DNA of 64,000 nt from Prescottella subtropica. GTDB taxonomy: Bacteria; Actinomycetota; Actinomycetes; Mycobacteriales; Mycobacteriaceae. Every line of letters begins with the position of its first letter. Within the stretch, counting starts at the first letter, position 1. Location of the stretch: assembly GCF_005434945.1 (NCBI RefSeq), contig NZ_SKCH01000001.1, positions 372,001 to 436,000 of the forward strand. The letters run 5' to 3'. The notes beneath the pieces are model-generated. The model searched no databases. It had not been told where the DNA came from and saw only the letters and a list, made by a program, of their open reading frames with translations. This document shows positions 19,749-27,869 of the stretch, one piece after another. Both the position numbers and the translations under genes were made by a program.

Positions 19749-21452
19749 ATGGCAGACAAGAAAGCCGGCAATGAGAACTTCGACACCATCGTCGACTTCC
19801 TGATCATCGGAAGCGGTGGCGGCGGCATGGTCGCCGGCATCACCGCGGCCGACCGGGGTATGTCGGCGCTGATCGTCGACAAGGGCAAGACGTTCGGTGG
19901 CTCCACCGCGATCTCCGGTGGCGGCATCTGGATCCCCAACGCCCCCGTGCTGCAGCGCAAGGGTGCGCCGAGGGACTCGAAGGAGTCGATCCGCCGCTAC
20001 CTCGACATCCTCACCGAGGACAAGGTCGCCGGCGACCGTCTCGACGCCTACATCGACAACGGCCCGAAGATGATGGAACTGCTCGAGCGCAGCCCGCACG
20101 TCGAGTTCTACTGGGTCAAGGGCTACTCCGACTACCACCCGGAACTCGAGGGCGGACGACCCCTCGGCCGCACCGTCGAGTGCACCCCGTTCGACACCCG
20201 CAAGCTCGGTGACGACGAGAAGTTCCAGCGCCCCAACAGCATGAAGGGCCCGCTGGGCCTGTGGGTCACCGGCAAGGACTACCACGACCTCGCGATGGTC
20301 AAGCGCACGTGGCGTGGCCGCCGTGCCTCGATGGTCGCCGCGTGGCGTGTCGCGTCGAACGTGGTCCGTCGTCGCCACATGTCCACCGGTGGTCGTGCGC
20401 TCGTCGCCCGCATGCGGATGGCACTCAAGGACGCCGGCGTCCCGCTGTGGCTGCAGACGTCGATGACCGAACTGATCACCGACAGCAAGGGTGCGGTCGT
20501 CGGCGCCGTCGTCGAGAAGGACGGCAAGAAGGTGCGCGTCGGCGCCCGCAAGGGTGTCCTGCTCGCCACCGGCGGCTTCGAGCACAACAACGAGATGCGC
20601 GCCAAGTACCTGCCGCAGAACGGTGTCGACAACATCAGCATGGGCGCCCGCGAGAACGTCGGTGACGGCATCGTCGCCGGCCAGAAGCTCGGTGCGGCCG
20701 TCGACCTCATGGACGACGCCTGGTGGATGCCGTCGGTGAAGCACCCGATGGGTGCGGTCATCCCGCTGGTGTCGGAGCGGTCGATCCCGCCCTCGGTGAT
20801 CGTCAACAAGGACGGCAAGCGCTTCACGAACGAGTCGGCGCCGTACGTCAACTTCGTGCACGACCAGATCGACGGCGGCCACGTCCCGGCCTACTTCGTC
20901 ATGGACAGCAAGGCCCGCTCGCGGTACCCGTTCGCGCAGGTCCTGCCGGGTATGCCGTTCCCGCAGGGCTTCTACGACGAGGGCATCGTCCACAAGGCGA
21001 ACTCGCTGAGCGAACTGGCCGAGAAGATCGGTGTCCCGCCGCAGAACCTGCTCGAGACCGTCGACCGGTTCAACGGGTACGCCCGCACCGGCAAGGACGA
21101 GGAGTTCGGCCGCGGCGACAGCGCGTACGACCAGTACTACGGCGACCCGACGATGAAGAACCCGGCACTCGACGAGATCACCAAGGGCCCGTTCTACGCG
21201 GTCCGCATCGAGGCCGGCGACCTGGGCACCAAGGGCGGTCTGATGACCGACGCCGAGGCCCGCGTCCTGCGTGAGGACGGCTCGGCCATCGACGGTCTGT
21301 TCGCGGTCGGCAACACCGCCGCCTCCGTCATGGCCAACGAGTACGCCGGCGCCGGCGCCACCATCGGCCCGTCGATGATCTTCGGTTACGTGGCCGCGAA
21401 CTACGTCGCCGACAACATCACCGACCGCCTGTCGGCGACGGCCGGCAAGTAG
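19749..21452 (+). CDS. kstD: 3-Ketosteroid dehydrogenase (KstD3-like flavoprotein)
   Basis: This 567-residue FAD enzyme introduces a double bond into ring A of 3-ketosteroids. FAD-binding DFLIIGSGGGGMVAG is at residues 17-31. GGSTAISGGGIWIPN follows, then VKGYSDYHPELEGG, a segment shared with the KstD3/Rv3537 branch. The C-terminal EYAGAGATIGPSM carries the Tyr and Gly pair that polarises the 3-keto group. It is co-transcribed with hsaD and followed by a hairpin at 21634. The window has a second, KstD1-type enzyme at 29068. The two may differ in preference for side-chain length or for 5-alpha-saturated substrates; a delta-4 dehydrogenase role cannot be excluded. Confidence 0.9.
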   Translation: MADKKAGNENFDTIVDFLIIGSGGGGMVAGITAADRGMSALIVDKGKTFGGSTAISGGGIWIPNAPVLQRKGAPRDSKESIRRYLDILTEDKVAGDRLDAYIDNGPKMMELLERSPHVEFYWVKGYSDYHPELEGGRPLGRTVECTPFDTRKLGDDEKFQRPNSMKGPLGLWVTGKDYHDLAMVKRTWRGRRASMVAAWRVASNVVRRRHMSTGGRALVARMRMALKDAGVPLWLQTSMTELITDSKGAVVGAVVEKDGKKVRVGARKGVLLATGGFEHNNEMRAKYLPQNGVDNISMGARENVGDGIVAGQKLGAAVDLMDDAWWMPSVKHPMGAVIPLVSERSIPPSVIVNKDGKRFTNESAPYVNFVHDQIDGGHVPAYFVMDSKARSRYPFAQVLPGMPFPQGFYDEGIVHKANSLSELAEKIGVPPQNLLETVDRFNGYARTGKDEEFGRGDSAYDQYYGDPTMKNPALDEITKGPFYAVRIEAGDLGTKGGLMTDAEARVLREDGSAIDGLFAVGNTAASVMANEYAGAGATIGPSMIFGYVAANYVADNITDRLSATAGK

Positions 21453-21471
21453 TAGGTTCACGGAACTCCCG

Positions 21472-21537
21472 TGGTCATTCAGTGGGACTGGGAAACCGGC
21501 TCTGACGTGGTCGGATCCCAGTCCCGCTGAGCGGGAG
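21472..21537. promoter_or_regulatory. Paired IclR-type sites between kstD and the first hsaA-like gene
   Basis: GTCCCGCTGAGCGGGAG at 21521-21537 is a nearly perfect palindrome of the IclR type. A degenerate inverted copy covers 21472-21488, so the segment can also form a 14-bp stem with one mismatch. It lies in the 312-bp gap 21453-21764, which otherwise holds only the hairpin at 21634. Confidence 0.55.
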
Positions 21538-21633
21538 AGGTCGTGATCCCCGATCCCGTTCCTGGGACCGTTCGAGACACGATCAGTGCGAGGCCGACAC
21601 GCTCCGGCGCGCTTCGGCACACGCTGACCCCCA

Positions 21634-21664
21634 CTCCGCATCCGGTCACCGACCGGATGCGGAG
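21634..21664. terminator. Hairpin after kstD
   Basis: Perfect 14-bp stem with a three-base loop, about 180 bases after the kstD stop and 100 bases before the next start. It separates the hsaD-kstD and hsaA-hsaC transcripts. Confidence 0.7.
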
Positions 21665-21764
21665 CGGGAGGACAAAGAGACCAATTGCTCTGGAACGCAG
21701 TGGGTCCGTCCGTGAGAATTGACCCGCGTCGCCGTGGGATCGACACAGAGAGGGCTGGTTAGCC

Positions 21765-22937
21765 ATGGGTCAGGTTTTGGACAACATCATGCAGTTCGCG
21801 GACGAGATCCGCGCCGAGGGCGTCGAGGGCGAAAAGCTCATGCGCCTGTCGGACGGCAACGCGAAGCGTCTGCGTGATTCCGGCGTCATCCGGATGCTGC
21901 AGCCGAAGGAGTTCGGCGGCCTCGAGGCGCACCCGCGTGAGTTCGCCGAGACGGCGATGGGCATCGGCGCCATCGACGGCTCCACCGGCTGGGTCTCCGG
22001 CATCGTCGGCGTGCACCCGTGGGAGATGGCGTTCTTCGATCCCAAGGCGCAGCAGGAGGTCTGGGGCGAGGACGTCAACACCTGGATCGCTTCGCCGTAC
22101 GCCCCCATGGGTGTCGCGGTCCCCGTCGACGGCGGCTACATCCTCAACGGCCGCTGGTCGTTCTCCACCGGCAACGACCACTGCGAGTGGGTCATGATCG
22201 GCGCCGCTCTCGGCGACAAGGACGGCAAGCGCACCGGTAAGAACCTGCACGTGCTGGTCCCCAAGTCGGACTACACGGTCGACCACGACAGCTGGAACGT
22301 CGTCGGCCTGCGCGGCACCGGCTCGAAGGACTTCGTCGTCAAGGATGCGTTCCTGCCCGAGTACCGCACGATCGACGCCGACATCGTCCTGCAGGGCAAC
22401 GGCGCCGCACACGCCGGCCGCGACGAGACGCTGTACAAGTTCCCGTTCTCGTGCATCTTCCCGCTCGGTATCTCGTCGTCGCTGATCGGCATGGCCGAGG
22501 GCGGACTCGGCCTGTACATCGCCATGCAGAAGGAGCGCGTCGCGGTCACCGGCATCCCGATCAAGGACGACCCGTACGTCATGTACGCCATCGGTCAGGC
22601 CGCGGACGAGATCAATGCGTCGCGGGTCGCGATCCTCGAGACCGTCGACCGGTTCTGGGACAAGACCGAGAAGGGCGAGAAGATCTCGTTCGAGGAGCGG
22701 GCGATCGGTCGCCGCACCCAGACGAACGCCGCGTGGCGTGCCGTCAGCGCCCTCGACGAGGTCTTCGCCCGCGCCGGTGGCGGTGCCATGAAGGTGACGC
22801 TGCCGCTGCAGCGTTTCTGGCGTGACGCGCACGTCGGCCTCACCCACGCCATCCACGTGCCCGGTTCGATCAACCACGCATCGGCGCTCACGCAGCTCGG
22901 TGGCGAGCCGCAGGGCGTCCACCGCTCGATGATCTGA
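21765..22937 (+). CDS. HsaA-type flavin-dependent monooxygenase, divergent paralogue
   Basis: This 390-residue protein has the acyl-CoA dehydrogenase-like fold used by two-component phenol hydroxylases. It shares with HsaA the segments VIRMLQPKEFGGLEAHP, GSTGWVSGIVGVHPWEMAFFD, FSTGNDHCEWVMIG, NVVGLRGTGSKDFVV and FWRDAHVGLTHA (catalytic His region). The C-terminus (NHASALTQLGGEPQG) differs from HsaA, whereas the protein at 27870 keeps the usual HsaA end. Context with hsaC 39 bases downstream argues for ring-A hydroxylation, perhaps on an intermediate still carrying side chain or hydroxyls. It needs reduced flavin, presumably from HsaB. Confidence 0.85.
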   Translation: MGQVLDNIMQFADEIRAEGVEGEKLMRLSDGNAKRLRDSGVIRMLQPKEFGGLEAHPREFAETAMGIGAIDGSTGWVSGIVGVHPWEMAFFDPKAQQEVWGEDVNTWIASPYAPMGVAVPVDGGYILNGRWSFSTGNDHCEWVMIGAALGDKDGKRTGKNLHVLVPKSDYTVDHDSWNVVGLRGTGSKDFVVKDAFLPEYRTIDADIVLQGNGAAHAGRDETLYKFPFSCIFPLGISSSLIGMAEGGLGLYIAMQKERVAVTGIPIKDDPYVMYAIGQAADEINASRVAILETVDRFWDKTEKGEKISFEERAIGRRTQTNAAWRAVSALDEVFARAGGGAMKVTLPLQRFWRDAHVGLTHAIHVPGSINHASALTQLGGEPQGVHRSMI

Positions 22938-22976
22938 TCGCAGCCCTCTGCATTCCACACTCAGGGACGGATTGAT

Positions 22977-23882
22977 ATGACGGAAATTCGGGGTCTCGGA
23001 TACCTCAGGATTCAGACGCAGGACGTGGCCCGCTGGCGCGAGCTCGTCGTCGACGGCCTCGGCATGTCGGTCGGCCAGGGCCCGGAGGAGGACGGCCTGT
23101 ACCTGCGGATCGACGAGCGGCGTGCCCGCCTCGTCGTCCTGCCGGGCGAGTCCGACAAGGCCCTCGCCGTCGGCTGGGAGGTGCGTGACGAGTTCGCCCT
23201 CGAGCGTGTCCGTGAGGCCGTCGAGAAGGCCGGCGTCCAGGTCGACGTCCTCTCCGCGGAGGAATCGCTGTACCGCGACGCCGAGAAGGTCATCGCGTTC
23301 GACGACCCGGCCGGTACCCGCGTCGAGGTGTTCTTCGGACCGGTCCTCGACCACAGCCCGATCGTCACCCCGTTCGGTGGCCGCTGGATCACCGGCGACC
23401 AGGGCCTCGGCCACGTCGTGCTGCCGACCCCGAAGTTCGCCGAGTCGTACGCCTTCTACACCGAGGTGCTCGGCTTCCTGCCGCGCGGCGCGGTCCGCCT
23501 GCAGGACGGCGTCAACCGCGTCCGGTTCCTCGGCGTCAACCAGCGCCACCACAGCCTCGCGCTGTGCCCGGCGCCGGAGAGCGACGAGCCCGGCATGGTC
23601 CACCTCATGACGGAGGTCGACACCCTCGACGCCGTCGGCCAGGCACTCGACCGCGTCGCGAAGCTCGGCTTCACGATCTCGTCGACCCTGGGCCGCCACA
23701 CCAACGACAAGATGGTGTCGTTCTACGTGCGCGCCCCCGGCGGCTGGGACCTCGAGTTCGGCACCGAAGGCTCGCTCGTCGACGAGCGGTACTACACGGC
23801 CGAAGAGATCACCGCCGACAGCTACTGGGGCCACGACTGGTCGGCCTCCGAACCGCTGAAGGCGTTCATCCCGAAGGCCTGA
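22977..23882 (+). CDS. hsaC: HsaC-like extradiol ring-cleavage dioxygenase
   Basis: This 301-residue type I extradiol dioxygenase opens the catecholic ring A of the 9,10-seco steroid with Fe(II) and oxygen. The two-domain vicinal-oxygen-chelate layout is clear. The iron ligands are His146 (LGHVVLP), His209 (MVHLM) and Glu260 (DLEFG). The second-sphere residues His191/His192, His241 and Tyr250 are kept. It follows the HsaA-type gene in one operon and ends at a strong hairpin. The product is the substrate of HsaD. Confidence 0.94.
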   Translation: MTEIRGLGYLRIQTQDVARWRELVVDGLGMSVGQGPEEDGLYLRIDERRARLVVLPGESDKALAVGWEVRDEFALERVREAVEKAGVQVDVLSAEESLYRDAEKVIAFDDPAGTRVEVFFGPVLDHSPIVTPFGGRWITGDQGLGHVVLPTPKFAESYAFYTEVLGFLPRGAVRLQDGVNRVRFLGVNQRHHSLALCPAPESDEPGMVHLMTEVDTLDAVGQALDRVAKLGFTISSTLGRHTNDKMVSFYVRAPGGWDLEFGTEGSLVDERYYTAEEITADSYWGHDWSASEPLKAFIPKA

Positions 23883-23900
23883 TCACCAGGAACCCGACAA

Positions 23901-23932
23901 GGGCCCCGCACGGAATCATCCGTGCGGGGCCC
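23901..23932. terminator. Bidirectional hairpin terminator after hsaC
   Basis: A 13-bp GC-only stem with a six-base loop followed by CCTTT, between the convergent hsaC and esterase genes. Confidence 0.88.
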
Positions 23933-23952
23933 CTTTCGTGCGGCGACCGGTG

Positions 23953-25098
23953 TCAGGCCGGCAGATCCAGCGACTTCGCGAGCGTCGGCCACGCCTTCGG
24001 CAGCCGGTCCCGCCAGTACGACCAGCCGTGGATGCCCTGCATCTCGTAGTCGACGGTGGCGGGGATCTTCGCGCGGGACAGGGCGGCGCCGAGACGCTGC
24101 GTGCACGCGTTGGACATCGCCTCGATCGGCCCGCCGATGAACACCCGGTCGACGAAGTCCGACGCGCCCGGTGTCTCGTACTTGCCGGGGATACCGGTGG
24201 CGGTGGAGACGTAGATGTCCATGCCGCGCAACGCGTCCACGTTGCGGACGGTGTCGTGGGCCGCCCATTCGGGGCCGCCGATCTCGCCCCACATGTTGGC
24301 TGGGTCGCCGCCGCGCGACGACACCGTCGACTGGACGCTGATCCGGCCGAGGTCGTCGGTGGTGGAGTAGCAGCCGCTGAACACGGCGATGCCGCGGTAC
24401 ATGCCGGGATGCCGGTGTGCCAGCATCATCGCGCCTTGCGCGCCCATCGACAGGCCGAGCAGCGACTTGGTCTCGTTGGCTTTCAGTCGTTCCTCCAGCA
24501 GCGGCGGCAGCTCCTCGGTGATGAAGGTTTCCCACTTGTGCAGTCCCACACCGGGATCGATGCGATCCCAGTCGGTGTACATGCCGGACACGCCGCCGTT
24601 GATCATGACGACGTTGACGTTCTTGTCGGCGAAGAACTCCGGGACACCGCCCATCGTCACCCAGCCGCTGGTGTCCTCGCCGGCGTCGACACCTTCGAGC
24701 GCGTAGATCGACGGTCGTGGCACCGAGTTGTCCTTCGGTAGCAGCACTTCCACACCGACCTCGCGGTGCAGGGCAGGGGAGGCCACGGTGAAGCGGACCA
24801 GCCGATCCGTCTTCTGTTCCTCATGGACGATCGCGGCGGTGGTGATGTCGTCCCGCAGTTCCGGCAGCGGCGGATGCTCGTTCTGCCACGGGCCGGGGAT
24901 GAGCGAGCCGGCGCTGACACTGCCGCCGTCGGAGCTGGCGCCGCTGGATCCGGCGGCGCTACCGAAACTGCCTGCACTGCCGGGGGAGGCGACGGCCGTG
25001 CCGGCCAGCGGCAGGGCGGCCAGCACGGCGAGCGACAGGCCGAGCGCGCCGCGCCCGGCTCGGCGCAGCGACGTGCGCATCGGATCGGAACCCCACAT
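23953..25098 (-). CDS. Secreted antigen-85-like esterase/mycolyltransferase
   Basis: This 381-residue exported alpha/beta hydrolase resembles the trehalose mycolyltransferase/esterase D group of mycolate-bearing actinobacteria. A signal peptide with a twin arginine (TSLRRAGRGALGL) ends near AVASPG, followed by a Gly/Ser-rich linker of about 30 residues. Fold markers are RPSIYALEGVDAGEDTSGW, INGGVSGMYTDWD, the nucleophile LGLSMGAQGAMML and the C-terminal QGIHGWSYWRDRL (His). It marks the host as a mycolic-acid producer. The start could be 25098 or 25080. It is a cell-wall gene lying between steroid operons. Confidence 0.85.
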   Translation of the reverse strand: MWGSDPMRTSLRRAGRGALGLSLAVLAALPLAGTAVASPGSAGSFGSAAGSSGASSDGGSVSAGSLIPGPWQNEHPPLPELRDDITTAAIVHEEQKTDRLVRFTVASPALHREVGVEVLLPKDNSVPRPSIYALEGVDAGEDTSGWVTMGGVPEFFADKNVNVVMINGGVSGMYTDWDRIDPGVGLHKWETFITEELPPLLEERLKANETKSLLGLSMGAQGAMMLAHRHPGMYRGIAVFSGCYSTTDDLGRISVQSTVSSRGGDPANMWGEIGGPEWAAHDTVRNVDALRGMDIYVSTATGIPGKYETPGASDFVDRVFIGGPIEAMSNACTQRLGAALSRAKIPATVDYEMQGIHGWSYWRDRLPKAWPTLAKSLDLPA

Positions 25099-25293
25099 CA
25101 GTACGAACCCCCATCGGTCGGGAAGCCAAGCTCAGGAACGAAAATGCACCGTAAGGTACCGCGCCGGACCTGCTCGTGAAGTCGATTCGCGCAGGATATG
25201 TTCCGGGTCACGGCTGGAATCCTGCACGAGCGGATCAGTGTCACCACCTCGCCGGGGCCGTGCAACGGTCCGGTGACCAGTTCGGATGCGAAG

Positions 25294-25335
25294 ACGGCTG
25301 TGGCCGCGACCCTCGCGGGTCGCGGCCACAGCCGT
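25294..25335. terminator. Hairpin terminator of the kshA operon
   Basis: Perfect 19-bp stem with a four-base loop just after the minus-strand SDR stop. The remaining gap up to 25098 shows no other feature. Confidence 0.88.
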
Positions 25336-25345
25336 ACACGTGAAT

Positions 25346-26137
25346 CTACTTGCGGTTGAGGAGCTTGCGCATCGCCTCGGCCGCGCCCTTGACCATCTTG
25401 TCGCGGGGGAAGCCGCTGCGCTTGACCGCAGCCTCGTAGTTGCCGCCCGCAACCCACACGGGGCCGTCGGCGAGGTGCTCGAGGCCCTCGCGGGCCGCGT
25501 CCTCCGGTTCCTGGACGATCATGCCCGGGATGTCGAAGTTGAGGCCGGCGCGGATCATCGCCGGGGTGCGGGTGACACCCAGGATGAACTCGACGACGTG
25601 GACGCCGTACGGCTCGAGCTCGAGCCACAGCGACTCCGCGAACACCCGGCTGAACGCCTTCGACGCCGCGTAGATGCTCTGGTGCTCGGAGCCCATGTAG
25701 CCGGCCAGCGACCCGAGCAGCATGATGCCGCCGCGGCCGCGTTCCTTCATCAGCCCACCGAAGTGGTGCGACAGCTCGAGCTGCTTACCGATGTTGAGCG
25801 CGATGACCCCGTTGAAGCCCGACAGGTCACCGGAGACGAACTCGTGGCCGTAGCTGTTGGCGCCGGCGTTGAAGATCAGCAGGCCGACCTCGACGTCGTC
25901 GGTGGCGTTGCGGATCTGGTCCATCGCGTCGGCGGCCAGCAGGTCCAGCGCGAGGGTGCGGACCTCGACGCCGTGCGAGCGCACCTTCTCCGCGGTCTCC
26001 TCGAGCGGGCCCGGCTTGCGGGCGATGAGCACGAGGTTCAGACCGGCCTGCGCGAGCTCGTCGGCGAAACCGGCGCCGACACCCTCGGAGCCACCGGCGA
26101 TGACGGCCCACGGGCCGTACTGGTTCTTGTCGATCAT
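25346..26137 (-). CDS. Short-chain dehydrogenase in the kshA operon
   Basis: This 263-residue SDR has a cofactor motif of form GGSEGVGAGFAD near residue 15, FNAGANSYG in place of NNAG, catalytic LGSLAG serine and YAASK near residue 155. The atypical NAG motif and C-terminus (GNYEAAVKRSGFPRDK) set it apart from FabG. It is the third gene of kshA-Cys-rich protein-SDR, 28 bases after the second, and ends at the 25294 hairpin. Oxidation of a ring hydroxyl, for example at C7 or C12 of a bile acid, fits the context but is not shown by the sequence. Confidence 0.82.
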   Translation of the reverse strand: MIDKNQYGPWAVIAGGSEGVGAGFADELAQAGLNLVLIARKPGPLEETAEKVRSHGVEVRTLALDLLAADAMDQIRNATDDVEVGLLIFNAGANSYGHEFVSGDLSGFNGVIALNIGKQLELSHHFGGLMKERGRGGIMLLGSLAGYMGSEHQSIYAASKAFSRVFAESLWLELEPYGVHVVEFILGVTRTPAMIRAGLNFDIPGMIVQEPEDAAREGLEHLADGPVWVAGGNYEAAVKRSGFPRDKMVKGAAEAMRKLLNRK

Positions 26138-26165
26138 GAACGATCCTTCTCGTGGGCAGGTCGAC

Positions 26166-26429
26166 TCAGTGGTCGACGACCTGCGGGGTGGGCACCGGGT
26201 CCTCGTTGGTGATGTCCAGACGGCCGTCGAGCGCCGCCTTCTGGATGGTGGCACTGAGCGACTCGCATCGCATCACCGGCGCGCCGGGCCGGCCTTCACG
26301 GCCGACCCACTCGTGGATCTCCTGGCACGCCTGCTGGGCGGCCTCGTTCCACTGCACGGCGGTGTGTTCCCAGCTGTGCTTCTGGACCTGCACGCAGGCC
26401 CCGCAGCGGTCACACTCCAGCGGCTGCAT
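26166..26429 (-). CDS. Small cysteine-rich protein overlapping kshA, ferredoxin-like or zinc-binding
   Basis: This 87-residue protein has CDRCGAC near the N-terminus (Cys6, Cys9, Cys12) and further cysteines at 35 and 55, with QKHSWEHTAVQWN between. The CxxCxxC arrangement suggests iron-sulfur or zinc binding, but the spacing is not that of a standard 2Fe-2S or 4Fe-4S ferredoxin. Its ATG lies 20 bases inside the 3' end of kshA, so the two are translationally coupled. A role in electron delivery to, or assembly of, the Rieske oxygenase is an inference. I do not recognise the family. Confidence 0.75.
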   Translation of the reverse strand: MQPLECDRCGACVQVQKHSWEHTAVQWNEAAQQACQEIHEWVGREGRPGAPVMRCESLSATIQKAALDGRLDITNEDPVPTPQVVDH

Positions 26430-27567
26430 TCTCCTGAGCCTTCCGTTCGAGGTTGGCGTCCACTTCCTTGCGCCATGCGGCGACGGCCTTCGTGGTGTCC
26501 ATCTCGTGCTCGAAGCGGTCGGTCATGTCGGCCGTCACGTCGGCGCGGTCGACGTAGAACTGGTCGTACCAGCGGCGCAGCTGGTAGACCGGGCCGTCCT
26601 CCTCGCACAGCAGCGGGTTCTCGATCCGGGTCTTGTTCTTCCAGATCGCGATGTCCTGCTCGAAGCCCTTGGCGATGAACGTGCCGAAGTTCTTCGCCAT
26701 GTCGGCGGCGGCGGTGCCCTGGAACTTCTCGGACTTCTTGACGATGATGCCGTACATCAGCACGAACTTGTCCGGGCTGACCGGGTAGTGGCAGTTCAGC
26801 AGGATCGACTCGACGTTGTGGTCCTCGTACTCGTAGACCAGGTCGTCGATCATGAACGACGGGCCGAAGTACGACGCGGCAGAGTTGCTGCCCTTCATCT
26901 TCGGGGTGCCGGCGGCGTGCGGGCGCTCGTCCTCACGGGCGGTGCCGCGCATGAACTGGCTGGCGACCTGACCCTCGAAGACGTTCTTGAAGAACGTCGG
27001 GAACGAGTAGTGCACGTAGAAGAAGTGCGCCATGTCGACGATGTTGTCGACGATCTCGCGGCAGTTGGTGTCGACCTCGGTGGTGAACCAGACCCAGTCG
27101 GACCACTCGTCGCTCAGCGCGCCCTCGATGCGAGGGATGTACATGTCCTCGTCGGTCGGTGCCTTGCCCTCGGGGTCGTGCCAGACGAACAGCATGCCGT
27201 CCTGGTCCAGGGTGGGCCATGCGCGAGTCTTCGCGATCGGGGGGACGCGGCGCGCGTAGGGGATCGAGGTGCAGCGGCCGTTGCCGCCCCAGCGCCAGTC
27301 GTGGAACGGACATGCGACGGAGTCGCCCTTGATCTGGCCCTGGCTCAGGTCACCACCCATGTGACGGCAGTAGGCGTCGAGGATCTTCAGGTCGCCCTTG
27401 CTGTCGGCGAAGACGACGAGCTTGGTGCCGAACGCCTCGATCGAGTGCGGCTTGCCGTCCTTGAAGGACTCGGACAGGCCGAGGCAGTGCCAGCCGCGGG
27501 CGAAGCGGGTGGGGGCGTCGCCGGCGACGATTTCGCGGACTTCGGCTTCTTCGGACTTGAGCGTCAC
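26410..27567 (-). CDS. kshA: 3-Ketosteroid 9-alpha-hydroxylase, oxygenase component
   Basis: This 385-residue Rieske non-haem iron oxygenase hydroxylates C9 of 3-ketosteroids and, with KstD, opens ring B. The Rieske ligands are Cys67/His69 (YCRHMGGDL) and Cys86/His89 (CPFHDWRW). The mononuclear iron ligands are His181 and His186 (VDMAHFFYVHYSFP) and Asp305 (FEQDIAIW). The start is a GTG with AAAGGA nine bases upstream. It heads a three-gene minus-strand operon. No KshB reductase gene is in the window, so the reductase must be encoded elsewhere. The divergent HsaA gene shares an upstream IclR-type site. Confidence 0.95.
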   Translation of the reverse strand: MTLKSEEAEVREIVAGDAPTRFARGWHCLGLSESFKDGKPHSIEAFGTKLVVFADSKGDLKILDAYCRHMGGDLSQGQIKGDSVACPFHDWRWGGNGRCTSIPYARRVPPIAKTRAWPTLDQDGMLFVWHDPEGKAPTDEDMYIPRIEGALSDEWSDWVWFTTEVDTNCREIVDNIVDMAHFFYVHYSFPTFFKNVFEGQVASQFMRGTAREDERPHAAGTPKMKGSNSAASYFGPSFMIDDLVYEYEDHNVESILLNCHYPVSPDKFVLMYGIIVKKSEKFQGTAAADMAKNFGTFIAKGFEQDIAIWKNKTRIENPLLCEEDGPVYQLRRWYDQFYVDRADVTADMTDRFEHEMDTTKAVAAWRKEVDANLERKAQENAAAGV

Positions 27568-27713
27568 TTCGTCCGTCCTTTCAGGGAATGCGTGTCGAGT
27601 TCGAGAGCGTTCGAAGATCGAGCGCCTGCCGCCGGTGGCGTCCTATGTGCAGGATGCACACCTGTGGCATCTGACCGACACGGTAGGTGACTGCGGTCAC
27701 CCGGGACTTCATG

Positions 27714-27730
27714 GTCCCACTGGCCGGGAC
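27714..27730 (+). promoter_or_regulatory. Putative IclR-type operator between kshA and hsaA
   Basis: GTCCCACTGGCCGGGAC is a strong palindrome matching the shared motif. It is in the 302-bp divergent gap 27568-27869, in which I see no other feature. Confidence 0.5.
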
Positions 27731-27869
27731 CGTCGGAGGGCGGAACCGTCGGCCCGCCCGATTCGTACGAACAGGACTCCCACGGGACGGGCGGCTCGTC
27801 TCCGGCCCTACCATGCGAGGACCCCCATCTGCGACAGCCGACCCGACCGGGGTCGAAGAGGAGAACCAC

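Noticed and set aside
19749-21452. Fumarate reductase/succinate dehydrogenase flavoprotein
   Set aside because: The fold is shared, but the KstD-specific WVKGYSDYHPE and EYAGAGATIGP segments and the neighbours point to a ketosteroid dehydrogenase.
18600-21746. Open frame of about 1,048 codons antisense to hsaD and kstD
   Set aside because: It mirrors the codon structure of the sense genes, has no conserved domain and is rich in Arg, His and Val. It is an artefact of high GC content.
21765-22937. Ordinary acyl-CoA dehydrogenase
   Set aside because: It has the two-component monooxygenase pattern of HsaA and lies in an operon with the extradiol dioxygenase.
21759-23834. Open frame of about 691 codons antisense to the HsaA-type and hsaC genes
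   Set aside because: It is the complement of two strongly conserved genes, with low-complexity content.
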